Of a stretch of 64,000 bases of DNA, positions 10,531-21,443 are shown in pieces. The DNA is taken from contig NC_049988.1 in assembly GCF_000003815.2 (NCBI RefSeq), positions 22,644,615 to 22,708,614 on the forward strand, written 5' to 3'. The notes under the pieces were generated by a model that saw only the letters and a list, made by a program, of their open reading frames with translations, searched no databases and was not told where the DNA came from. The position numbers were made by a program, and so were the translations under genes. Origin of the DNA: Branchiostoma floridae (lineage: Eukaryota; Chordata; Leptocardii; Amphioxiformes; Branchiostomatidae). The number at the start of each line of letters is the position of its first letter. Position 1 is the first letter of the stretch.

Positions 10531-11250
10531 AATATTGTATAACAGAAGTCATCAGCAATCAGCGGCCCAGTACAAAAAGTAATGACAAGCATAGGTGTAA
10601 TCGGAGCTGACAAAAGGCCCAGAGAGCCTGCTACGGAAGCTAGCTAGCCCTTTTATATAGCCACAATCTAGTTGGCAGAGATAACTGTGTGTGCTGAATA
10701 GCCAAGCCAATGAAAAAGTATTACTAGTATTTTATTTATTCATTTATTTTATATTCTGTTTTCTTTATACAAGGTTGACAAACTCAGTACTTTGCGCACT
10801 GTTTTCCGGGCGTGCCCTGTACAATATTGAAATTTTCGGATATTGTATCACAGTAGTAGCCCACTGTATTCTGCTGTGTAGTAGACTGTACACCCTGCAT
10901 TAATGTGTCCCCTTCACTGACACAACACGGTGGACCATGGCTCTTTTTGATAAATTTGCTGCACTCATACTAATAATATTAGAGTAGAGTAATTCATTTC
11001 ACTAAAAAGGCAGCCTAAATGCGGCCCTGGTACAGAATTAGCAAGCTCAATGTTTTCATATAAAGAGAAACATTGAAAATGGGACATACATATAGCATCA
11101 CTCAACAATACAAGGTCTACAATGTCCAAAATGTGATTGCGTTAAAAACTGATTATTTGGGAGCCATTTAAACACAGCATAAGAAGGGAGAAAGAACAAA
11201 AAATCCAGAAAGGTCGCATAATATACACCTGGTGATTATCATTATTATTA
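10531..11250. other. Spacer before unit B
   Basis: No gene supported. From about 10915 it matches the spacers before units D and H (GGTGGACC near 10930, TTCATTTC, CATATAAAGAGA near 11060). It is part of the repeated intergenic unit. A 70-codon hydrophobic frame at 10691 is treated as chance. Confidence 0.5.
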
Positions 11251-11261
11251 TTATAAGGGAC

Positions 11262-11424
11262 GCTCCTATGAAGTGTAGGCGGAACGCGCTGCACTCTGAA
11301 TATGGATAAGCAGGCATTGAGTTAACCTTTCACCCCATTGTGTCAGTCACCTTTCACCCCTTGCTGCTCCAGACAGACGCTTGCAGGAGGATTGTGCGGA
11401 GGTAATAATCATCACTGGAAACAG
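11262..11424 (+). promoter_or_regulatory. Inferred noncoding 5' exon/promoter of unit B
   Basis: A block conserved before every zinc-finger unit: AGTGTAGGCGGAACG, CACCTTTCACCCCTTGCTGC, TCCAGACAGACGCTTGCAGG, then a splice donor ACAG|GTGAGA at 11424/11425. It lies one intron upstream of the coding exon, whose acceptor is at 13089. Transcription is inferred from conservation and splice sites only. Confidence 0.6.
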
Positions 11425-11756
11425 GTGAGAACGACATATACGTACAACATAACTGCATCATTATAAACTGAAAGGGGCAGAGTTCATTTATATGGCATGT
11501 GGACAACGTTAGGCAGAAATATAAGTCTTTTCGGGGTGACGAAAGTGGGAGTGGGGAGGGGGGCATCTTTACCTTCACGACAACAAAGGAAAACATTGTT
11601 TGTTTTTGCTCAGTTTGTTTTACTTCTTGTAAAAAAATAATGAACTGACCAGACAGCTATCACCATGGTTACTGAAGGTGTTGCAGACACCCTGTAGTGT
11701 TGATCAGTCGCAAGTATCAGGAAAGAGTTAGCGGGCTAGATTATGATTCTTTTTGT

Positions 11757-12617
11757 GTTTTTTTTTGTATACAATGTTTAACGAACCACTCAACTGTAAC
11801 AGCCAGCATCCGTACCTAGGTGTCATTTTCACCCACAATCTTAGGTGGAAGCCACATATCAATGACATTACAGCCAAAGCCAACAGCACCTTGGGGTTTG
11901 TCCGACGCAACTTAAGGGGGGCAAGTAAAGAGGTAAGAGCTAAGGCTTACACTTCCATAGTCCGTCCTAAGTTAGAATACTGTTCTTCAGTCTGGGACCC
12001 CCACAAACTAAAACACGCACAAACAAACAGCCTTGAGGAGAAGCTGGAATCAGTCCAGCGTAGGGCTGCCAGGTTTGTCACAGGCAACTACAAACAATCC
12101 ACCAGCAATACATCACTACAACAATCACTTGGATGGGCGACCCTAGCACAGAGAAGACAACAAGCACGACTTACACTAATGTACAAGGCAGTCAACAACC
12201 TCATTGCAATACCTATCCACAGCATACTTACACAAAACAACAACATTACAAGAGGTCACAACCAACGTTTCCACACCTTAACATGCAAAACCGAAACATA
12301 CAGGGCAAGTTATTTCCCCCGGACAGTCATAGAGTGGAATAGCCTGCCTGAACATCTGATACATACCACCTCCGTAGAACATTTCAAAGCCGGGGTAGCC
12401 AAGTATTATGGCTACCCTAGCTCTACCCAGCTGTAAGACCGAACTATGCCCTAGCAACTTGTACAGCACAGCACTGTTATTTTTGTCTGTTGAATGAATA
12501 CGTTTTTTTTCACTATTTTTGTCTCACCACCACCGGTTTGCTAGGGCATCCTCACTCCCCTGGGCACAAAGTCCCGCGAGGGGCATTGCCCAGTATTGCG
12601 TAGATGTAGATAGATGT
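11757..12617 (+). mobile_element. 3' fragment of a CR1/L2/Jockey-like LINE in intron of unit B
   Basis: Interrupts the conserved intron between GTGTTT and AAGACTAAACAGATC. The frame to 12436 encodes an RT C-terminus: HPYLGVIFTHNLRWKPHI, VRPKLEYCSSVWDP, VQRRAARFV, SYFPRTVIEWNSLP. The 3' tail contains GTAGATGTAGATAGATG repeats. The RT core with FADD is missing; 5' truncated. Confidence 0.85.
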
Positions 12618-13107
12618 AGAAGACTAAACAGATCTTGTTTATAAGTAGTCTACCCGACAGGCAACCGATAATACTACTCAAGATGTTATTGGGGTCATGT
12701 AGGTCATTGGAAGAGTCTATTGTATTACGGAAGGCTCTTTTATGACGGGTGATTTGCTATGAGCTGTAGGCAATCACAGAAGTCTTGGACCGAGAATGAC
12801 TGAGCTGTAAATTTTTGTGAAGTTAAACTAATCTCTTCTAGGGAAAACATTTCTTATTGTATCAATTTTATCACCTCATGTCACCTTATGTTGAAAAGAA
12901 TTAGAATGGACCAATATGTATATTTTGTATAATGTAAGTTGCAAAAAACAAAAATCAGAAAAAATCACCTAACCATAAATAGCTTGATAGGCCAGACCAT
13001 GAAAAGGTAAAACCTAATTTATTTGCTTGCAATCTTCTAGTTTTGTTTGGTCTATTTCTTTTTTTTGTAATAATTTTCTATTGTCTTAGGTTCGACCTTG
13101 GTTCGAC

Positions 13108-14376
13108 ATGGCAGATGCAGATGATGGGTCTCTTACGGCTGTTCCCCAGAACGTCCGTAATGGGTCTCCTACTGGAGTTTTAGGTGACCAGGATACAAGT
13201 ACAACCAAAGACCAACCAACAGCGAGTGAAACCAGTTTGGTCAGTCAACTGAAAGCAAACACTGGTGAGAATCCCTACATGTGTGGGAAGTGTGGGTACA
13301 GAACAGCATGGGAGTCTCACTTATCCCAACATATGAGAACTCACACCGGTGAAAAACCATTCAAGTGTGACCAGTGTGACTATTCTACTACTCAGAAGTC
13401 CAACTTGAACCAACATCTAGCCAAGCACACTGGTGATAAGCCCTACATGTGTGGGGAGTGTGGGTACAGAACATCATGGAAATCTGCCTTATCCCAACAC
13501 ATGAGAAGACACATAGGGGAAAACCCGTTCAAGTGTGACCAGTGTGACTATTCTGCTGCACAAAAGTACAGTTTGGACCTACATCTAATCAAACATACCG
13601 GTGAAAAATCCTACATGTGTGGGGAGTGCGGGTACAGGACATCTCAGAAGTGTAACTTATCCCAACACATGAGAACACACAGAGGGGGGGAACCATTCAA
13701 GTGTGACCAGTGTGACTATTCTGCTGCACATAAGTCCATCTTAATACGACATCTGGCCATGCACACGGGTAACAAGCCCTACAAGTGTGGGGATTGTGGG
13801 TACAAGACTGCTCAGAAATATGCCTTATCCCAACATATGCGAACTCATACTGGTGACAAACCTTACAAGTGTGACCAGTGTGACTATTCTGCTGCAGTAA
13901 AATCCACTTTGGATCGACATCTAGCCATACACACAGGTGATAAGCCCTACATGTGTGGGGAGTGTGGATACAGGACAGCTCAGAAATATGCCTTATCCAT
14001 GCATATGAGAACTCATACTGGTGACAAACCCTACAAGTGTGACCAGTGTGACTATTCTGCTGCAGTAAAATCCACTTTGGACCTACATCTAGCCAAACAC
14101 ACCGGTGAGAAGCCCCACATGTGTGGGGAGTGTGGGTACAGGACAACAAAGAAGTCTCATTTAGCCGACCATATGAGAACTCATACAGGAGAAAAACCCT
14201 ACAAGTGTGACCACTGTGACTATTCTGCTGCACATAAGTCCACCTTGAACCAACATTTAGCCAGACACACTGGTGATAAGCCCTACATGTGTGGGGAGTG
14301 TGGATACAGAACAACTCGGAAGTCTGACTTAACGAAACATATGCGAACTCACACGGGAAAAACTACATTAATGTGA
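13108..14376 (+). CDS. C2H2 zinc-finger protein, unit B (13 fingers)
   Basis: The coding exon follows acceptor CTTAG|GTTCGAC at 13089/13090; start ATG at 13108 in the family's usual context. 422 aa: a leader of about 50 aa (MADADDGSLTAVPQN...), then 13 C2H2 fingers alternating CGYR and CDYS types. Predicted nuclear DNA-binding factor. The protein stops at HTGKTTLM just after finger 13, and recognisable finger sequence continues downstream with stops and shifts, so the C-terminus is shortened relative to its ancestor. Fingers 7-8 and 9-10 are near-identical pairs, suggesting internal two-finger duplication. Confidence 0.9.
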   Translation: MADADDGSLTAVPQNVRNGSPTGVLGDQDTSTTKDQPTASETSLVSQLKANTGENPYMCGKCGYRTAWESHLSQHMRTHTGEKPFKCDQCDYSTTQKSNLNQHLAKHTGDKPYMCGECGYRTSWKSALSQHMRRHIGENPFKCDQCDYSAAQKYSLDLHLIKHTGEKSYMCGECGYRTSQKCNLSQHMRTHRGGEPFKCDQCDYSAAHKSILIRHLAMHTGNKPYKCGDCGYKTAQKYALSQHMRTHTGDKPYKCDQCDYSAAVKSTLDRHLAIHTGDKPYMCGECGYRTAQKYALSMHMRTHTGDKPYKCDQCDYSAAVKSTLDLHLAKHTGEKPHMCGECGYRTTKKSHLADHMRTHTGEKPYKCDHCDYSAAHKSTLNQHLARHTGDKPYMCGECGYRTTRKSDLTKHMRTHTGKTTLM

Positions 14377-14640
14377 CCAGTGTGCCTATTCCGAAGAACA
14401 GAAATGCTATTTGGATTAGCGTTTTTCCAAATACACTTGTGACAAACAGTACATGTGCGGGGAGTGTGGGTGAAGGACAGCTTGAAAATCTACTAAATCA
14501 CTCTTTAAAAAAGTCAGACTAGTGGCAAACCGTACAGTTGTGACCAGTTTGACTACTCAGCACTGAAATCGACTTCGAACAACCATTTTAAAACACACCT
14601 GTGAAAAATTCTACATGTGTAAGGAATTTGTGATTTTCGA
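14377..14640 (+). pseudogene. Decayed zinc-finger array after unit B
   Basis: Remnants such as TGTGACCAGTGTG, CATGTGCGGGGAGTGTGGG and TGTGACCAGTTTGACTA follow at finger spacing but contain stops and frameshifts. About three to four former fingers are represented. Confidence 0.75.
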
Positions 14641-15280
14641 AACCTCCTTTATTCGAACTGATAGCGCACCAGCTTTGTTTACCAGTGCTACATGAATCAC
14701 ACTAGCTGATGAGGAACTCTGGAGATCATCTCTGCAACAGACGCTTTAGACGCATTCAACCATGTTTTTACCCTACATGGTTCAGTAACTAAACAATGCA
14801 GAATGCACCAGTACTCACTGCGATGTCAACCGTCTGTCTTCTGTAACGAAAATGTTAGTAGATTTCCATGTTAGGGTAGTTACGCCATCGCTTAACAACA
14901 CTGTTTTATTGCCCGATATAGTATCTTTACAAGAAACGCTTGGAAGTTAGTTCACAAACACAACCGGCAAACTGTAATAAATACTAGTAATTGTAGAACC
15001 GAAAAATGTACAAATGGGAATTTCTAACGATGAGTAGCAAAGTGTCATTACGACAAGTTTGGAAAAAAAATTATGTAATATTTTGAAATAATGTGTTTTT
15101 GGCATGGGTCATAGGACATGTGTTTCTAGCCTTTCACGCTTTGTCAAATCGAAAGAAAGAATAGGTGAAAAGGAAGAATGAATAAATCGTTCAATGTATG
15201 AAAGAAGAAAGAAAAGTGATTTGTCAAGGGGATTCAGAACATCACGTGAAAATATAGGGAGTATGTAAGGCACCTATCCA
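14641..15280. other. AT-rich spacer
   Basis: No gene, RNA or repeat recognised apart from short A-rich runs. Probably unit B 3' UTR and spacer. Confidence 0.4.
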
Positions 15281-15282
15281 AT

Positions 15283-15434
15283 AGTGTAGACGGGACGTTC
15301 TAAACAATAGAGGGTAAGCAGGTATAACATGACCTTTCACCCCACAGCACCAGTCACCTTTCACCCCTTGCTGCTCCAGACAAACGCTTGCGGGAGGATT
15401 GTGCGGAGGTAATAAATATCATCACTGGGAGCAG
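15283..15434 (+). promoter_or_regulatory. Inferred noncoding 5' exon/promoter of unit C
   Basis: Same conserved block as before other units (CCCCTTGCTGCTCCAGACA) ending at a good donor GCAG|GTAAGAAC (15434/15435). Coding-exon acceptor candidates are 16186 and 16208. Confidence 0.55.
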
Positions 15435-15744
15435 GTAAGAACGAGATATACAGACAATATGACTGCATTATTATGAACTATAGGGGGTAGAGGTCATTTC
15501 TATGGTATGTGGGGTACATAAGGCAGAAATGTAAGACTTTTTGAGGTTGCGAAAATAGGGTGGGGAGGGGGGCATCTTTTTGCTTCTCCAAACAGGGGAC
15601 GTATTTAACTACACCAGACAACTGTCACCATGGTTACTAGAGGTGTAGCATACATTAGGGCGAAATGAGAGACTTCTCGGGAGTGAGTAAAATGGAGTGA
15701 GGTATGGGGGAACATTATGGGGGAGGGTAGCCGTTTTTTTTCCC

Positions 15745-15955
15745 TGCTTCAGTAAGTCAATAACCTGAACCAGATATGTGTTGTACCATATATGTGTAGT
15801 GATATAGGTTGATGGATTTATTAGTATTCATTGTAAATTGATATGTATTCTCTGTTATTTTTTATCTGACCCTTACCTCCCTCATGACCTCAATTAAAAG
15901 TGGCCTGCAGGCCGATTTGAGCTTCTCATGAATAAATAAAGGTTCAAACAAAAAG
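15745..15955 (+). mobile_element. LINE 3'-end fragment
   Basis: Contains CTTACCTCCCTCATGACC and GGCCGATTTGAGCTTCTCATG followed by AATAAATAAA, a typical 3' tail of CR1/L2-like elements. It lies in the intron of unit C. No coding part. Confidence 0.45.
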
Positions 15956-16210
15956 ACGGCTGAAACTATGATAACCGGAGGTGTAGCAGACACCCTGTGG
16001 TGTTCGGTTACATGCGTAAATTAGCGATTGGCTGAGTTGGTTCATTATGAAAGTGTTTGTGTAGAAATAGACATAGCGGTACTTTGTAAGGTTGGACCAT
16101 CTGAATATTAAAACATCATGTATTTGTTTAAAAATGCAATCTATTTACTGTAATAAGGTTTAAGACTATTCCACTCATCTTTTCAGGCCTCTGTTTTGCT
16201 TTTGTTAGAC

Positions 16211-17287
16211 ATGGCGAAGGCAGATGTTGGGTCTCCTACTGCTGTTTCCCAGACCACCCGTGATGGGTCTCCTACTGGAGTTTTGGGTGACTGGGAAGCA
16301 AGGAAAGGCAAAGAGCAGCCCACAGCGATCAAAATCAGTCAACAGGAAGCAAACACTGGTGAGAAACCCTACAGGTGTGAGGAGTGCGGCTTTAGGACAG
16401 CTTACAGGTCTGCCTTATCCCAACATATGAAAACTCATTCTGGTGATAAGCCCTACATGTGTGGGGAGTGTGGGTACAGAGCAGCTCGGAAATCTACCTT
16501 ATCCCAACATATGAGAACTCATACTGGTAACAAACCTTACAAGTGTAACCAGTGTGACTATTCTACTGCACGGAAATTCAGTTTGGACCAACATCAAGCC
16601 AAGCACACTGGTGATAAGCCCTACATGTGTGGAGAGTGTGGATACAGAGCAGCTCGGAAGTCTCAGTTATCCGAACATACGAGAACTCATACCGGTGAAA
16701 AACCGTACAAGTGTGACCAGTGTGACTATTCTGCTGCACAGAAGTCCAACTTGAACCAACATCTAGCCAAACACACTGGTGACAAGCCTTACATGTGTGG
16801 GGAGTGTGGGTACAGGACAGCTCGGAAGTCTCATTTAGTCGAACATATGAGAACTCATACCGGTGAAAAGCCATTCAAGTGTGACCAGTGTGACTTTTCT
16901 GCAGCAAAAAAATTCACTTTGGATTATCATCTAGCCAAACACACTGGTGACAAGCCCTACATGTGTGGGGAGTGTGGGTACAGGACAGTTCTGAAGTCCG
17001 ACTTATCCATACATATGAGAACTCATACTGGAGAGAAACCCTACAAGTGTGACAAGTGTGACTATTCTGCTGCAACGAAATCTACTTTGGACAAGCATCT
17101 AGCCAAACACACTGGGGACAAGCCCTACATGTGTGGGGAGTGTGGGTACAGAACAGCTCGGAAGTCTGACTTATCCATACATATGAGAACTCATACCGGT
17201 GAAAAACCTTACAGATGTGACCATTGTGACTATTCTGCAACAAAGAAAGGCTATTTGGACCGACATCTAAGACAACACAGACACTAA
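16211..17287 (+). CDS. C2H2 zinc-finger protein, unit C (11 fingers)
   Basis: 358 aa from ATG 16211, which is directly after acceptor GTTAG|AC and matches the leader start of the family (MAKADVGSPTAVSQ). The frame is open five codons further upstream, but those are intron-side bases. The leader is followed by 11 fingers and a final basic ARHLRQHRH-like end. Finger types alternate as in other units. Predicted nuclear DNA-binding factor. The C-terminal TKKGYLD finger is shared with the fragment at 18235-18720. Finger-like remnants continue after the stop (17288-17370). Confidence 0.9.
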   Translation: MAKADVGSPTAVSQTTRDGSPTGVLGDWEARKGKEQPTAIKISQQEANTGEKPYRCEECGFRTAYRSALSQHMKTHSGDKPYMCGECGYRAARKSTLSQHMRTHTGNKPYKCNQCDYSTARKFSLDQHQAKHTGDKPYMCGECGYRAARKSQLSEHTRTHTGEKPYKCDQCDYSAAQKSNLNQHLAKHTGDKPYMCGECGYRTARKSHLVEHMRTHTGEKPFKCDQCDFSAAKKFTLDYHLAKHTGDKPYMCGECGYRTVLKSDLSIHMRTHTGEKPYKCDKCDYSAATKSTLDKHLAKHTGDKPYMCGECGYRTARKSDLSIHMRTHTGEKPYRCDHCDYSATKKGYLDRHLRQHRH

Positions 17288-17340
17288 TGAAAAACGCTAC
17301 ATGTGTGGGTAGTGTGGGAAGAGGAGAGAAACACTAAAAG

Positions 17341-18235
17341 TGACCAGTGCGACTTCAGCTAGGATATTTGCATTTGTAAACCATCGAGAAACACAACAGT
17401 GTATGTTTCAGAAATATGTTCTGGACATCTGAAGACAACACCTTTATCCAAACTTATATCGGAATAGACAGTGTACCAGTGTTGTATATCATCTAGCTCT
17501 AGTAAACACTAATGGAAAACTCTGAAAGCATAGGGGCTGGAAGAACTCTACAAGAGAAGTCATGTACTAGAAGCTAAAATATGTGAATGCAGGAAGAACT
17601 CTTCACGTGTCCTATTCTAATACATGAGAACAAGTCATCTCACAGTTACGAGCGTGTATATACGTGATGTGTTCTATGGTCAGTTATATTCCTTTTTCTA
17701 TTGAAGTTCTATAAAAGAATATAACCATTGTGTGAAAATTAGGAAGTTTAATAAAAGCACAAATCCGATTCTATTGTGTCTTGTGTGGACAATGTTGTGC
17801 TGGCCCGTTGGTCCATCCCAGATGTGCTCCATCTCAGAAACGCCATTGTTTACGCCGAGGTCTCCATATTTGGTTCGACGTCGTGACGCTTTCTTGACGT
17901 TTTTGGATACTCTGCTATGAGGATTGATGCATAGTTCGGAATCTACGCGATCGGAATCTATTTCATGAAGCAGCCGCTGAGCCTAGATCTCAGGTGATTA
18001 TGTGAGGGTTAGACCGGCCCATGGAGTACCAAACATGATTGGGTTTGTGCAAACTGAATTTTCTGTAGATTTGGTTTACGTATATGCGATCTTCTATCAC
18101 AATCTAACTAGGAAGAAACCGAGTGCACGTTCTGGATAAACACGTCAGCTTATAGAGGACTCGTCCCGATCGGAGCGCATCCAGAAGGTATCCAGAAAGC
18201 TGTCCTTCTCTTGCGTCATGTTCTGGATATCACAG
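17341..18235 (+). repeat. Segmental duplication, first copy (second at 18770-21438)
   Basis: The 3' UTR of unit C and its spacer match 18770-19000 plus 20533-21438. The second copy is split by the Penelope-like element at 19001. Identity is high, with clean colinearity up to CTGGATATC(A/G)CAGAT, where both copies end. Confidence 0.85.
17750..17755 (+). promoter_or_regulatory. Poly(A) signal AATAAA of unit C
   Basis: AATAAA inside the conserved segment TTTAATAAAAGCACAAATCC, about 460 bp after the stop. This same segment is amplified in tandem at 20721-20992. Confidence 0.6.
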
Positions 18236-18720
18236 ATTTTCTTCGGATACAGGTCAACTCTGAAGTCTGACTTAGCGAAACATATGAGAACCAATAACGG
18301 TGAAAAACCCTACAAGTGTGACCAGTGTGATTATTGTGCCGCAGATAAATCCGCTTTGAACAGGCATTTAGCAAAGCACAATGGTGACAAGCCCTACATG
18401 TGTGGGGAGTGTGGGTACAGGGCAGCTCAAAAGTGTCACTTATCCAATCATATGAGAACCCATACTGGTGAAAGACCCTACAAGTGTGACCAATGTGACT
18501 TTTCTGCTGCACAGAAGTCTACCTTGAACCAGCATTTAGCCAGACACACCGGTGAGAAGCCCCACATGTGTGGGGAGTGTGGGTACAGGACAGCAAAGAA
18601 GTCTCATTTATCCGAACATATGAGAACTCATACCGGTGAAAAACCCTACAAGTGTGACCAGTGCGACTATTCTGTAACAAAGAAAGGCTATTTGGACATC
18701 TAAGACAACACAGACACTAA
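18235..18720 (+). pseudogene. Zinc-finger gene fragment without 5' end
   Basis: Fingers begin abruptly after spacer sequence, in mid-finger (GYRSTLKSDL...). One partial and six further fingers are readable, but there is no leader, no 5' exon and no proper start. The last finger reads KKGYLDI-stop because four bases present in unit C (CGAC) are missing. Probably a translocated or recombined C-terminal piece of a unit C-like gene. Confidence 0.8.
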
Positions 18721-19000
18721 TGAAACACGCTACATGCGTGGGGAGTGTGGCCAGAGGAGAAGAACTGGAAGTGACCAGTGCGACTATTCTTTAGCCAGGA
18801 TATTTGCATTTGTAAACAATTGAGAAACACAACAGTGTATGTTTGAGAAATATGTTCAGGACATCTTAAGACAACTCCTTTATCCAAACTTATATCGGAA
18901 CAGACAGTGTACCAGTGTTGTATGTTATCTAGCTGTAGTAAACACTAATGGAAAACTCTGAAAGCATAGGGGCTGGAAGAACTTTACAAGAGAAGTCATG

Positions 19001-20518
19001 GTGGAAAAGGCTAAAGCTTTACGTCCAACACCAAATTGAATTGGGACTTACCCAAATTTTCAGCCGACTCCGTCAGCCTTGTTCACGGAATGGACCCGTC
19101 TGCTGTAGCTTCCGGACGTGACGTCAGGGACACACGACTGCAGCAGAGGGTCGTAGATGCCAGATAACCTGTGTCGCCCCCAGTCTCTGTTCAACGTTGG
19201 ACGGTGGGCGCGGATGTACACAGCCTCCTTAACTCCTCTTGCAAAGAACTCCGGCTCCGAGTCAAGGATTTTGACTTTCTCAAGTGAAACTGAGTGTCCT
19301 GGCGATTCAATGTGTATATGTTTGGATACCTCCGAGTTAACAGAACTTGGTCGTTGGTGTTCCAGAAATCTCGTTTTTAATGCGCGTTCTGTTTCGCCGA
19401 TATATGATTCCTTGCACTGACCTTTGTTTGTATTACCTTGGCACGGTATGTGGTAGACCACTCCACATTTGTTCTCTCTGGGCGTTTTGTCTTTAGGAGA
19501 TACAAGTATTTTCCTTAAGGTCTGGGTCGGTTTAAAACAGGTCTTGATGCCGTATTTTCCGAACGTCCTACGAAGTGCTTCGGAGATACCCTTGGAGTAC
19601 GGTAAGACCACTAACCCCTTGTTAGGTTTGGAGGAAGTGGATTTCTTTGTTTCTAATGATTGGGGTGGCTTAGGCGTAGTTGCCTTTTCGATGGCCCAAT
19701 CGGGGTATCCACACAGTTTTAGGGACTGTATCACGTGATCCTTCTCCTCCTCTTTGTCCTGGGGATCAGTGATAATGGTTTCAGCCCGATGGAATAGGGT
19801 GCGAATAACGCCTAGTTTGTGGTCTAGTGGGTGATTGGAAGAAAAGTTTAAGTACTGATCAGTGTGGGTTTTCTTTCTGTAGATTCTGATCTGGAGAGAG
19901 CCGTCCTCTTTTACCACTGTAAGTGTGTCCAAAAAGGCCAAGGAGTTGTTCTGCTGTTGTTCAAACGTGAACTTAATGTCTGGATCTAGACTGTTCAAAT
20001 GATCAGTGAATTCCTCAGCGTACGCTTTCTTAAGTTTAGTATGAGTGTCATCCACATATCTGTACCACCATAAAGGTGGGTGGGGGGCAGTGCTAAGCGC
20101 AACTTGTTCAAGGTGTTCTAGGTACAGATTACACACTATAGGGGACACTGGGGACCCCATAGCGGCCCCGTGGATCTGTTGGTAGTAAATCCCATCATGG
20201 ACAAAATAAGTGCACTTTAAGCAAGTGTTCAATAAATCGACAATCTGGGCAGGCTTCAATGTTGTGCGTTGTGACAAGCTTTGATCTTCTTTTAGTCTCT
20301 CTAATATCACCTTACAAGCTTTGTCAACGGGGACAGATGTAAACAGCGCTGTTACATCGTACGAGCGCAATTCCTCATCTTCTTCCACTCTCTGGTCTTT
20401 GATGAGTTCAACGAAGTGTTGTGAGTTCTTTACATGGTGTTGGGATCTGCCTACCAACGGGGAGAGGATCTCAGCGAGAAATTTCGAACACTTATATGTA
20501 ATAGAATCAATAGAGAAT
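19001..20518 (-). mobile_element. Penelope-like element, 5' truncated
   Basis: Flanked by a perfect 14-bp duplication CAAGAGAAGTCATG (18987-19000 and 20519-20532). The empty site is preserved in the sister duplication near 17553, which confirms insertion. It encodes RT and a GIY-YIG endonuclease on the minus strand. The RT N-terminus is missing. Confidence 0.92.
19060..20515 (-). CDS. Penelope-type RT with GIY-YIG endonuclease (partial)
   Basis: One uninterrupted frame from the element border to a stop at 19060; 465 aa from Met at 20457. It contains RT palm motifs SYDVTALFTSVPV (Asp 34), GAAMGSPVSP (about 97-106) and active-site YRYVDD, then the linker, then GIY-YIG features CGVVYHIPC and YIGETERALKTRFLEH. 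The N-terminal RT motifs are lost by 5' truncation, so it cannot be autonomous, although the rest has no stops. In the family the RT copies RNA at chromosomal breaks made by the endonuclease. Confidence 0.88.
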
Positions 20519-20720
20519 CAAGAGAAGTCATGTACTAGAAGCTAAAATATATGTAAATGCAGGAAGAACTCTTCACGTGTCCTATTCTAATACATGAGAA
20601 CAAGTCATCTCACAGTTACGAGCGTGTATATACTCTGGTGATGTGTTCTATGGTCAGTTGTATTCCTTTTTCTGTTGAAGTTCTGTAAAAGAATATAACT
20701 ATTGTGTGAAAATTGGGAAG

Positions 20721-20992
20721 TTTAATAAAAGCACAAATCCGATTCTATTGTGTCTTGTGTCGAAGGTTACTTCTTCTCTTTAATAAAAGCACAAATCCGA
20801 TTCTATTGTGTCTTGTGTCGAAGGTGACTTCTTCTCTTTAATAAAAGCACAAATCCGATTCTATTGTGTCTTGTGTCGAAGGTGACTTCTTCTCTTTAAT
20901 AAAAGCACAAATCCGATTCTATTGTGTCTTGTGTCGAAGGTGACTTCTTCTCTTTAATAAAAGCACAAATCCGATTCTATTGTGTCTTGTGT
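20721..20992 (+). repeat. Tandem array of poly(A)-signal segment (58 bp x about 4.7)
   Basis: Units start at 20721, 20779, 20837, 20895 and 20953; each begins TTTAATAAAAGCACAAATCC and has AATAAA at unit positions 4-9. Units 2 to 4 are essentially identical. The sister duplication at 17750 has a single copy, so the expansion happened after duplication. Confidence 0.95.
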
Positions 20993-21443
20993 GGACAATG
21001 TTGTGCTGGCCCGTTGGTCTATCCCAGCTGTGCTCCATCCCAGAAACGCCACTGTTTACGCCGAGGTCTCCATATTTGTTTCGACACTATCTTGACGTTT
21101 TGGGGTGCTCTGCTATGAGGATTGATGCATAGTTCGTAATCTACGCGATCGAATTCTATTTCATGAAGCGGCCGCTGAGCCTAGATCTTAGTTGATTATG
21201 TGAGGGTTAGACCGGCCCATGGAGTACCAAAGATGATTGGGTTTGTGCAAACTGAATTTTATGTAGATTTGGTTTACGTATATGCGATCTTCTATCACAA
21301 TCTAACTTGGAAGAAACCGAGTGCACGTTCTGCATAAACACGTCAGCTTATAGAGGACTCGTCCCGATCGGAGCGCATCCTGGGTATCCAGAAAGCTGTC
21401 CTTCTCATGCGTCATGTTCTGGATATCGCAGATGTGCTTCGAA

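Noticed and set aside
10691-10903. Hydrophobic 70-codon frame
   Set aside because: AT-rich spacer giving Phe/Leu/Tyr codons; no conservation with sibling spacers and no start context.
19157-19738. Plus-strand frames opposite the Penelope-like RT
   Set aside because: Antisense to a coding frame with clear RT and GIY-YIG motifs.
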